Shown: in pieces, positions 25,801 to 37,800 of the stretch
Layout: the number at the start of each line of letters is the position of its first letter
How positions within the stretch are numbered: the stretch's first letter is position 1
DNA from: Cardiocondyla obscurior
Taxonomy: Eukaryota; Arthropoda; Insecta; Hymenoptera; Formicidae
DNA length: 64,000 nt
Reading direction: 5' to 3'
NCBI RefSeq assembly: GCF_019399895.1
Contig: NC_091887.1
Span: 2,108,001 to 2,172,000, forward strand
The notes under the pieces: model-generated
Told to the model about the DNA's origin: nothing
Seen by the model: the letters and a program-made list of their open reading frames with translations, nothing else
The model's database searches: none
Made by a program: the position numbers and the translations under genes

Positions 25801-28800
25801 CTTCGTGTGGCGACAAAACTTTTTAAAACGCAATCTATAATCATCATAATAAAACGTCTCGTGCATTTATATATTTATAAAATTGCGGGATTTGTAACGC
25901 GAAATTACGCGCGCTGTTAATTTTCCCTGTCGCCCCCCTTTTTTTTTTCGCCGCGGAAATATTGTGTCTCACGAGCATGAGGCACTTTGAAAGAGCGGGC
26001 CCGGGCTTAATGAATGTTAATGAGTACGGAGGGTTGAAGGAACGAGCTCGCGGCTCGCCTCGACCTCGTCATACGCGGACATTCGCGGCCGAACGCGTGG
26101 AAGAAGCGCTCTCGCCGGCCGCCCGCCGCTAATTTCGCATATCAAGTGGAATCTGCCGCATAGGTGCACCGGCCTTTTTATTTATAACCATACGGATCTC
26201 GCACCTCGGAACGGATCGGGTCGCCCTGCTCTCCGCGGCGGCGCATCGAAACCAGTTTGGCGAATACAAAAACGGTTCTTTTTCATCATCGAATCGCGGG
26301 TATCTTCTACATTTCTGCGCTTCAAGGCCGTGCGACCATTCACGTTCAAGGTCGACTTCGACAACGATGCAGTTGCACGACGGCGAGAGTATGCCGCAAT
26401 ATCGGTTACTTTTTCTAATTTGCCGGGCGCGAAGCTTGGGCCTCCCCGGCGAGAAGATTTCCAAGCTCCGGTCCGTTGAAATATACAGCCGCACTCGCGC
26501 TTTTCAGCCGGACGATTACAGAGCGCCCTTCAACCCCCGTGCACTTGTTATTCCGTTTTATTCTCGTTCGCGATACTCGCGTACTCCACCGTCGTAATCT
26601 AAATTCTGCGAGGAGAAAACTGCCAAGGCTGTTTTTTATTTTTTTATTTTTCTTATCTCTCTTTCTCTGAAGAAAATTTTCGAGTATATTTTGAAGATAA
26701 AAATGTTACTAAATTATAAATTACTCGTTTTATGAACGGGTCTCGTACTCCAAAGTCTCTTATCGTTCAATGAGATCGGAAGAAAATAAGATATACACGC
26801 GTCGCTGCCGAACGTTATTTATACACGCGCAATTATCTTGCCCTGCGCATTGAGGTAGGCATTTGAACGATTTCTCCGTCGAATATCAAACGCGTTACGT
26901 CAAAAGAGGAAACTTTATCTCTTCGTTCTCGATAGGCTTCTCGCCTATCTCTTATTAAATCTATCGCTGTCAGTTGTACGGGCGGTAAAACATCGGGTTG
27001 ACGACAAGGGCTAATGTGCCGTTCACAAAACTTCATCGTATTATCTACTTCGCGTACACGTGGGCGTTAATTAAACGGGCGAGAATGGATTTCGACAATT
27101 TCATTTAGCGGATCCTCGGAGGAGTGTCCCAGCGTCGTCGCTCGTAAAAGAGACGCAAGAACGCAACTCGATTCGGCGATTCGGGTCGCGGTTCAACGGC
27201 GACAATCATAGCTCGGCGGAGTCATAGAGGAGTAATGGAAGGTGGCGCAATTCTTTCGCGCGTGACTAGGACAGCAGGGAAAAAAAAAAACTGGGACAAC
27301 AGCGGAGCGCCGTCCGTCTTTTTAATCGCTTTAATCGCAAATATCGGATTGCCGTTTAAAAGTGAGACGGATTTCGTAAACATGTATCGTGGACAGGCGG
27401 AACGGAAGTAGAGCTCCGAAAGGAGGTTTGTAGCACACACGGGAGCTTTACGAAAGGGTTAAACTCGCAATTGGGAAATTAAACTTTGCAAAATTAAACA
27501 CGTAAATCTCGCATAAAGTCTGATTGCAATTTTTTTTTTTTTTTTTCCTTATAGTGTGATTTTTTTTTTCTCTGCAAGATATTTTTTTTAATAATAATAT
27601 TTAAATAATTAAAAAAATTTTGCTAGTTAGGAAAATTCTGTAGACTTCGTAACCAGGCTACATAAGCCGCCGGGGCATTTTTTTGTTTTTTTATCATTTA
27701 TGGGAAACCGATAGGCGACGCGGGACAATCGGAAATCGCGCGCGGCATGCGCCTTCGTTTAGAAACTCACGAATTTCATAATTATTGTATTATGTCGCAA
27801 GACTATGCCTGGTGTACCTGTGTACCCGTTCGTCCATCCGTCCGTCTGTCCGGCCATTTGACTCCTACCTCCCGGCGCGGGCACGCTCGCGTCACGCTGG
27901 TGGGAGAGAAAGGTTAGGTTGAGGCGGGGAATTGTGTAATCTCCCCTCGTTGAGCGAAGTCTCATCGTCTTCTTTTCTCCGAAGCTTTTACTTCTTTCTC
28001 GCCGCCGGCGGCCCCGCGCTCATGCCGCGAATTCGCTTGGAACGCATCGGAGGGTCCCGCGGTACTTCCCCTTCCTTCTCGATCGCGCGGCGCGCCGTTA
28101 CGTAAGCGTTATTTCGTCGCGATAATAGCCGGTCGCGTATTAGCGTGCCATTAATTGAAATGCCCGATGTCCGGCGGATAGACAGGTGCCGCGTATGCGT
28201 TTTTTTACGCGCTCGCGTCTTCCCTCCCCCGACGCGTTTACGAATTTCGGTTCTCGGTCGCGACGCGCGAGTCTACTTCGCGTCTCCTCCGCGCGCTTCT
28301 AGACGACGCAGACCGAACACGTGGCGTTAGGCTTCACGTGGATTAGTTCCTCGTGGTCGTAAAGCGCCGACGGCGAAGCCAGCCGGCGAAGAAACACGCG
28401 CGGTTGCGATCCAGTTGTAAAATATTCTTAGAGAAAATGATCCCGCACGCCTCGTGCAATTAATTAGCCGGCTCTCGCGAACGGGATTCCAGTGACCGAT
28501 TTATTCTTTATTAATTGAAGCTTCATTAGAACGCGTCAAGGTAACGTTTACGATTCTTATTCCTACATATCGATTGCGGTGTCTTGAAGAAGTTTTTTTT
28601 TTTTTTTTTTTTAATTTCTCTGGTGATTTAATAATTGTCCCACGCGAAAGACCTTTTAAGATCCCGAGACGTCTGCGGACGCGTTCGCTCGCTCGCCGAA
28701 TGCGAGCGCACGTCTCTTTGTCCGCCACGTACGGAGAGACTATTTCCGACGGATCTTTTCCAGAGTACAAGTTCCCCCCCTTCTTACTTTTTTTTTCCTT

Positions 28801-31800
28801 TCTTTTTATTCCGTTCTTTCGCAACACTCGCACACGGGACAACTTCGCTAATGTCGCGTCGCGAGTATGTCGCCGTGTCACGCGGTGGGATCCCGGAGCT
28901 CGGGGATTGGCCCGACCGTGGGCAGCGCGGGGTCACGTGGGCCCCTCTCGTTAATTTTTTTTTTTTTTTACGGAGAGAATTCTGACGTCACGGCTGGACC
29001 CGTGGACCAGATTCGCACCGGAGTCCGGAGTTTTTCCCTTTCCTTTTCGTTCCGCGCGCGGAGTCCGTACCCTCTTCATTCTTCGGGTTCGGCGCACCAA
29101 GACTGTTTATCAACGCGAACCTTAGGCGCAAACCGGATATAGATCGCATTCTTCGGGCGGCACCGCGCCGCACCGGCCGCCGCGAATCGAGAGCCGTTTG
29201 ACGCACGAACGACCTACGAATACTTGAATGAACGACATAAATAGGCCCGCGATACTCTGTCACCGATGTTATCTGTTATGTGTACGTAAATAGAGCGAGA
29301 GACGAAGCCAATAGAGCGTATACCCGTAACAAGATATTGTTTTACTGTGCCATTATTGCGCTCCAGTTTAAAAATCTATCCCGCCGTCGCGACACCGCAG
29401 CACCGCCGTCGTTTGTTTTTAATTTTGTTAATCTTTTATTTCTTTTAATTTCTTTATTTTTAAGAGAATCAAAACGCGCGCAGTAACGAGCAGCTGATGT
29501 ACTCTTAAATAATTTATGACGTAAATTTAATCGGTATTTAATGTTACCATTTCAAATTAATTATATTTCTTTTTTTTTTAACACTTATTCGCAACGTCTT
29601 ATTTCCACCGTTCTGTTTGCATTTTATTGAGAGATTAAATTAATGCTGGGTTCTCTACTTTTTTTTTTTTTTTCTTTTTTCTATCGCATATCGATAAAAT
29701 ATTTTAATATTTTATTAGATGTAAATCGTATACATTCTAACGCGAGCGGAGGAGATTCGATTAGCCGGCCAGTTATTCTGCGAAAATGAAACTTTTCCGG
29801 TTGGCGCTCGCCGTTGTCAAGTTACGTAATAAATGGAACTGTGAGAATCGCGTGCGCGTTTCTTTAATGATCAAGGATCAATAGAAATGCGTTTTCTTTG
29901 AATTGCATATTTATTAACTTCGCGTGACTAACTGAAAAGTTTTTCCTTTCGTCATATTCGTTGTGTGCCACATCAAATTTAAATCCATTGTCGTATAACG
30001 CAACATTTCTTTACATTGTCAAGTTCATTCTTTATAAAATCTTTATTAGAAAAAAAAAGAAAAAGAAAGGGACAATGATAAATAATAATAATGCGTCGAT
30101 AAGTTTAGCATAATGACGAGGATGTACGTGTTTCATCGCGTAACTTCCACTTAGTTTTACGTCTGAAAAATGTCGAGCGTCGAAATTAATTATAATAAAT
30201 GCATATTCGCGATATTCACTTGTTAGCGTTATACCTAAGCAAACGCGCGTGTAAAACTTTGATAACTTTATAAACCGGTGCAAGTTATGGTAATTGAGAT
30301 CAGAAGTCGGGATCTTTAAGGTGGATTGACCAAAGACGTAAAAAAATAAAGAAAAAAAAAATTAATGACGGTAATTTTGTCCGCCGTAATTAACGTAATT
30401 TATGTCCAAATAAATAAAACATTCTCGGAAGAATAGGTTTGAAATAATGAAAACTTAAATAGGCGATTATTTTGTTACTGCCTGCATTAAATATTTAAAA
30501 CGCAAAATTCGTTCGAACCGTAGAACACAGGAAGTCAGCGAAAATGTTACTCGTTACGTATACTCAACGCGTTTTTTTTTTTTTTTTGACTAATATAAAC
30601 TCTTCGATTCATCGGAATATTCTACCGACGTTAGGCCTACGATTTGGAGAAAGTATGCGAGTCCTACGGCCACCTTATAGAATAGGATCGATAGGCACGA
30701 ATTTTTACGTCGGGCGGGTTTTCTCCTCGCCTCGCAGCTGTTGCGGAAACTTATCGAGCACGATAAATTTCGGCGCGCAAAAGCGAAAAAAAAAAAAAAA
30801 AAACGGGAAAGGGGGAGAAGAGAAAGAGAGACAGAGAGAGAAGACCGGTCGTGAAGATAATCGCGCGAAACTTCCGGATTCGCGATATATCCGGAGCGAT
30901 GCGGCATTGGTCGCGATTCTCGCATTCGCCTTTCCGTGACCGGCAGTTCGACCGTAAATTCCATCAGTGTCACGGCTCAGCCGTGCATACTCGCCGAATG
31001 CGACCGATCGAATCTGCCCCGCACATCTATACGTTAGGGTTCGCCCACGCAAATCGTTACCACCCACTCGGTGGCCACCGAGAATCGCCCGTTGAATCCC
31101 CGGTGCATTGCGTTGTTGCTTTTTAACCCTTCGAAGCCCAACGGCGTAGCCTGAACGAACACGACTCGGAATCGTGCCCGCGAAAATTAACTTTGCACGC
31201 GAAGATTACTTTTCATAATACACTTATTTAAAAAAAAAAAAAAAAGTCGCTTTTAACAAACGCAATATGTCTGGGGACCTATCGACGTTCTATCTTCTCC
31301 GTTTCGCGCCCGCATAACGCGGCTGGTTTGCATATCTCTGTCGCAACGAATTGCATTTAATCAATTGATGCAATGAATTTTTTAATACTTTCTATTATTC
31401 TGTTTACTCCACGCTCGCTAGCGTCTGTGGTAAAAAAATGTCAAAATAATAAGTATCGAGGCGGATTCTAAAATTCGTAAAATTATCGTTAGGTGTCTGC
31501 AAATTTCGGCCGAAGGTGTTGCTTCCTCCGCGGTCGTGATTTAGCCCCGACGCGCGTTACCTTTGAACGTTGACGAGCACTTGTAACTGTCGTGTCCGAA
31601 AGCGAGAACGATTTCCGAAGGCTGAAAAGGGAGACCGAGTGCGTTCGCGCGCACGTGCGCCAGCGTGATCCGCGTGCTAAGCCACGCGTGCGAGGCACGC
31701 CGCCGTCGCTAATTCGATTCGCGAATTGGGTTGTTTCGAAAGTGTATAAACATTCGAGCATAAACAGCGTTAGAAGAGCATTGCGATACCCGCGGCGGAG

Positions 31801-34800
31801 TGGCAATCGCCGTCGCCTAATTCCTCCGAAGATCCGCGAACGCAGAAATTTTCGCCCGCCCTACGGTCGCCGTGATTTGTTAACGAATGTGTAATACAGT
31901 TCGCCGCTCGTTAACGGCGCGCCAGTTGCTTAATAATTTTGGCCAGCAAGAGCTTATTGATTCGCGCGATCGTAGATTCTTACGAAATCAACGATGTGGC
32001 AATGATCGAGAGAATCTGCCAATACGAAGAAATGTCAGTAATCATCTTTTAAATGATACAACACCTGAGGATATTTTTAATAAAGGTTCGCGGTAAAAAA
32101 AAAAAAAAAAAAAAAAAAAGAGAGAGAGAGAGAAACGATTTACGTGGATACAATTTATATACTTCTGGTGTTCGCGTGTATTATCGGGAATACATTTCGA
32201 AACGTTACTCCGCGATTTTTATTCCGTGACACTTAAATATTTACAAGATACAGGAATAATTAATGTTAATCGAAAGACATTAATAAGAACCGAACGATTT
32301 GCGTATCGACAAGGGAGGCTTTAACGTCGACTCCGGTTTTCCTCGACGAGAGAGGGCTAAGCTCGAGGGTAGAATCGTCCGCGTCTAGATCCGCGTCGCG
32401 TCGAGGTCCGCGTCACGGAGGACCGGGTCACGAAACGGAGTACGAGAGAAAGAAGGAAAGAACGAGAGATCAAAGAGGAAGACGAATAGCGGCAAGGGGG
32501 CGGGAAGGGAGCCGCGAAAATACACGCGTGTGCGTGTACGCGCTCGTACGTCTGCACGTTACGTGCTTCGCGCTGCGAGAGCGGCGCGCCTTCGCCCGGC
32601 CGGCCGAAACGAAATCGCGGAGCCGCAGGATGATGGTATGGCTGCGTTGTGCGCTTGACTCCACGCAGTATCGATAGTGTCTCGGGTGGAGGAGGAGGAG
32701 GAGGAGGAGGGTTGGAGGAAACGGGGGTTTCGAAGGCGCGAGAGGAGAAGAGCGCGCGAGAGAGAGTCGCGAGAGCGCGAGAGAGGGTACACAGGGTGGC
32801 GGAGGCGGTAATGTAGAGCGGGCGGAGGAGCGACGGGGAGGGGCGAGGGGAGGGAGGGGGGGGGAGAGTTTTGTGCGCGGCGGTAGTGTACCATGAGGTC
32901 GGCAGGGGTGGGAAGGAGCTGCGGGGAAGGTAGCGGCGGAGGGAAAGAGGGCTACGTCGGCGTGCAGGGCGGCACAGGCAGAAGTGGACGGGCAAGAGCG
33001 ATTCAACCTCCTTTCACTTTCAACGAGCGCGCGCTCGCTCGCTCGCTCGCTCGCTCGTTGGCTTCATGCGGCCTGACGGCGAGCTTGTCGGTGTACAAAA
33101 ATAGGCAACGCCGTCGTTTTTGCCAGGCGACCGGGGGCCCTCTCGGATCCCCCGCGAGAAGAGTTCAGAGGCGACGGAGACCTACCCGCGAGAACCGAGA
33201 TTCGCCTCGGCGGTTCCTCGGCGAAGGGTTGCACGTTGCGAACGCCCGTCTCTCGCCCGGCACCTCGATTCCTCGGCCGCGATTACGGTGGAAAAGAGAT
33301 GAACGAGCTCGTGATCCGAGGGAGAGCTTCTTGGGTAACGAAATGGCCGCGCACTGTCGCTGGATGCTGAGACTCAATCCGAGTTCGAAAGGCGAGAGGG
33401 AGGGAAGAGGGGGGGGGGAACCTTAATACCGTGATCTCGAACACCGCGAATAGTTAAGTTCTTCGGATTAGTTTTCCCCTGTCCTATTCGTAGAATCTCT
33501 TCTCGATATCGACTTGTTAATTGATAGCGAGATGGGTAGTTTTAAACTAAGAGACGCCTGTGTCATTCGGCGCAGTCTTGAATTATTTGTACAGAATAAT
33601 TTCCGAAGCTAAGGTCGCGCGGTATATACCACGGGTTTTGTATTATTACACACGGGACGGTATTAATATCCGCGTAAAATACACGCCGGGGTATCTCGGT
33701 GATAAGACTGGGGAAATATTGTAACTGGCGGGCGCGCGCGATCGCGATGGGATTAAACGCGCGTACAAGTATTAAGTAGGTTCGTGCCTGTTAATGTAAT
33801 TTTAAACGCTTCGTAATTACTTCGGGCAGTGAAAGCAACAACTTTGAAGTCGAGATAAGGCGCCGAATCTTTCGCGAGCGATTTGAGAAACGGGAATATA
33901 TTATTTCTGAATGTACGCCAACTCTTTGCTGAAATATATATATTTTTCGGGCCGCGTTCCTATTTTACAGGAAGCTCTGATTGCGCGGTGAGCAGCTCGA
34001 CGCGAGTAAAACGTGCAAAGAAACAAAGAAAAAAAAATATCTAATGATAATAAAATAAACTCACTCGCGAGGGAGCTCCCTGCGTGCTAATCGACAATTA
34101 CGGATTACGCGAGCGACCATTACGACGCCTATTTTCTTCGCGCCGTTAGCGGTTACAAGCCCGACGTTGCACGGTTTAAGCTGCACATACGTCGACTGTT
34201 GGTCGACCGACTAGATATTTTTCCAAAGTCACCTCGTATACTTGTAGATTCACTCCTCGTCAAACGTTCGCGCCTTCGGAATCGCAGAAACGCGGAGGAA
34301 ACGACTTCCCAGTTTAACGAGACGGACAAAGCCGTGATACAACTTTGAAATTAATCTTACGAACTTGTGGAAATTTTACTCAACTCCGGTTATACTTTTA
34401 TATTTAAAAATCTCGTGCAAATTGCATTTATTTTAATGTATTAGAAGGAATCATGTACAGTTTTTAAAAAGATATTAATTCGCGCGTTATTATAATTGGG
34501 GACATTAATTGATTGTAATAATTTCTATGATAATTACAAGTGAGTAATCTGTGATCGACAACGTGTTGTCGGTTTAAGAGAATCAATTTCAAACTATGAA
34601 AAAGAATTATGTGTAACATAAAATTAAACAATATTAGACGTGCTGAAAATAGTTGATATTTAAACCAAAAAAAATTACGCGTACGTATTTGATTCTTTAA
34701 TAAAAAAAAAAAAAAAATTAAAATAAATTTAATAAAGTAACGAATTAAAAAAAAAGAATTAATTCTTACTTAAAAGTTGCTCCGCCGATGCATAATGCTC

Positions 34801-37800
34801 GTCCTGATCCTGGTCCTCCTCTCAGATGGGACGTGACGAGTCGTCCTTCCGCGCATTAGAACTCGCGATCGCGCCCGTATTAATTACTAACGCGATAATT
34901 ATTAAACACTTACGCGCGTTATTTTTCGACACTCCCGGAAAAAAATATTCGTAAAAAAAATAAATAATTACTAATATCGACGTGCGGCACTTTAATCGCT
35001 GAACGTCGCACATCAGCGAAGTTCCTCTTGATCTGTAACATATTAATTAAAAAAATTATTTCGTAGATATCACATTTAATTAAATAGAATAATAAAAAAA
35101 AACGTTATAAAAAATCTAAACCATTTAACTCAAAAAAAAAAAAAAAAAAAATTAATAATTACCCTGGGGTTGCTTCGCTGGGGCAGAATACCCTTCCTGG
35201 GCCTCCTCCTCCTCTCAGGATGTCCGCAGGATGTCGGGCTGGTCCTTCCGCGCACTGGACAGTTCGAAACAGTTCGCGACACTCCCAGGATAGTTCATGA
35301 TCTCGTCCCGAGAAACTTGCTACGGCGTAAAGCGAGATTCGAGAAACACTTTTTAATTGTTCGATAGATTCTCGTCGGCGGAACGAACGACACCGCGATT
35401 TTACGGCAAGCAGCGAACGAGACCGGCCGCGAAACGGAATGTTCCCCGCGCACTTTATCTTCCTCGAGTTCCTTAAAAGTCTTGCGCGACACTGGTTGGG
35501 AGTCTCAGCCGCGACGAAGAAGACGGGCGAGGTCCGGATCTCGTGCTCTCACAATGGCGGTTACCGGAATCCGCTGAACGTCGCTGAAAGAGGTGACGAG
35601 TGAAGGCGTCGATAATGCCGGACGCGCAACGCAATTCAGGTCGGACGCTCCGCGCGCTGCGCCTACTTCGTAACCTTGTCGTTTCGAAGTACTTCTTCGG
35701 GGCACGAAACGGAGCACAGAACGACAAGCGGAGTAACCCAGAAGCACAGAAAATAATTGTTCGTATCTAAATCGACGACGTAGACACTTTTTCGTTCGCG
35801 AGACTGTCCTTACTGCGGCCGAAGACACGCGAAAATGCGGAGCGATCAGCGACCTGACCGCGCGCCCGCGTCTCCGCGACTAGACTGACCCCTGCTGACC
35901 ATTCAAGATTTCGGCCCTTAAATAGAAAGAGACAACCGCGTAAAAAAGTGAGACAGCAATAGGCCCCCCCATCATTGAACGCTGTCCTTCTCGCACGGAG
36001 TTCTCGGATGCGCCGAGCTCGACGCCGAGTTAATCTACGTTTTGATTCTTCAGCCTCAATGCTGTTATCGCCGCCCGATTACGAGTAGGTACGCGTAGCT
36101 ATCGCGGCGGAATGAGGCGATTTACCTTCATTTACCCGGTCGAACGTGGATGGACAACGGCGGTGTCCCGTGCACGATATTGCGGTTCATAAAGCTCCCG
36201 GGGCAAGGAGAGACATAGAAACGCGACGATAAGTCGCGACAGAACGCACGCAGGTGCCTGGACATCTTCGTCTCGAGGAATCGATGCTCACCGCGTAGCT
36301 GGCGTTCCTTCTGGGCCGTGCATCGGATCGTGTAGACTCCTCGCGATCAAGCACTCACGGAGCGCTGTGATTGGTCGGCGCCTGGGGTCCTCCGCCGCTC
36401 GGACGCGATCAGCCGGCAGTCCACGGTGAGACGCGGCGAGAGGGAAAACGGATAATCGCGAAGACCGCCTTTGCCTGGACATATTAATTGAATCTCGAAT
36501 AAAAGAAATCGGTGTGACGCCATTGTAAGTATACGGCAGCTATGGGAATTCATAGAAATCCAAGTAGTTTGCGTCATATGTCGAGCCTCGCGTATAATCG
36601 CCGATGCTCGCCGCGTGCGGAAAAGTTTTCGAAACAGCCCGACGAATGGGACGCGATCAATCTTCCGGCGGCAGATGGCTCGTTATCACCAACCAGTTTG
36701 AAGAAGTCCGTGCTTTACGGCTTTAGATGCGTTTGCTCCGCGATAGCGCGCGCGCGCGCGCGCTGCCGCGGAACGCGGAGAGGAACGCCGCCGTTTCTCG
36801 TGGGACGCGTCGCTAAAACGCAAGCGGTTTGCGTACCGCGCGTACGATTTCCTCGCGTGTATCGGCACGGCAGAAATATCAAGGCGGCACGGGCAACTCT
36901 CACGTTTTTGTCCTACTTATCCGGCGATTATCCGCGACTTCCGCTTTCGTCCGACTCCGAGGATCGCGGCTTCTTCAAGGCTGCCGCGATCTAGCGCGCG
37001 TGCTTAAAAAGATTTTCCTTGAGAGTAAAACCGATCGTTATTTCCCCGCGTGCAAAGTCAACACGCGGAAGAGCGAAACTAAGTAGCCGGCTTTGTGTCG
37101 GGAAATTCTTTTCTTTTTTTTTAATCCTTCGATCGTCTTTTATCGTAATTTCTCAATGCCATTCGGCTACATTATTTTTCGAAATCGTAAAACTAGCCTC
37201 TGGATAATTTATTCGCATAAATTCGGGGAGCCTAATCCTTCAAATACACAGTTATTTCTTTTAGCTGCGTGAATTCTGAACGATCACGCGAGCGGATGTT
37301 ACTTTTAGTTCGCGCACGTAGACTCGGGCTTATAAAAAAATTAATGTAATTAAATCTTTGTTTAGGAAAAAAAAAAAAAATAATAAAATAAAGAAAGTAT
37401 TTTTTTGCTGTCATAAAAAGCGGCATGTTTGGTCGTTTGAAAATTTATAATAAATGTAACGCGAAAGATAAACATAGCGAATGATAAATGTGATTAAATT
37501 TTTGTCGAAAGAATGACTATTAATATATTATTAATGTGTAAAATATTTATGTGATACTGTCCGAAAGAAATTAATTCTTCTAAATTTTGTAACTTTCAAA
37601 CAAGATATTCCACGTCGCTCTGGATTTCCTGTATTTCCTGAGAAATCAAACGGAGCTCGGCCTTCTGGCGGTATCGAGCGTACATGGATTAACGGATAAA
37701 TCATTCAAGGATATAAAAATGACTCCGTCAACGTTGTCGAGCGTTAATTAAAGGTTCATGAGAATTAAACGCGATAAGAATTGCTAGGCGAACGCGGTGC

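Noticed and set aside
32357..33426. Frames of 111-212 codons in a GC-rich intronic patch
   Set aside because: Arg/Pro/Ser-rich or repeat-driven and overlapping on both strands; no homology seen. The patch could still be a promoter.
35164..35440. Minus-strand frame without Met that ends GPGRVFCPSEATPG
   Set aside because: The paired copy at 34.8 kb does not keep the same frame, so coding is not supported; kept only as a repeat.
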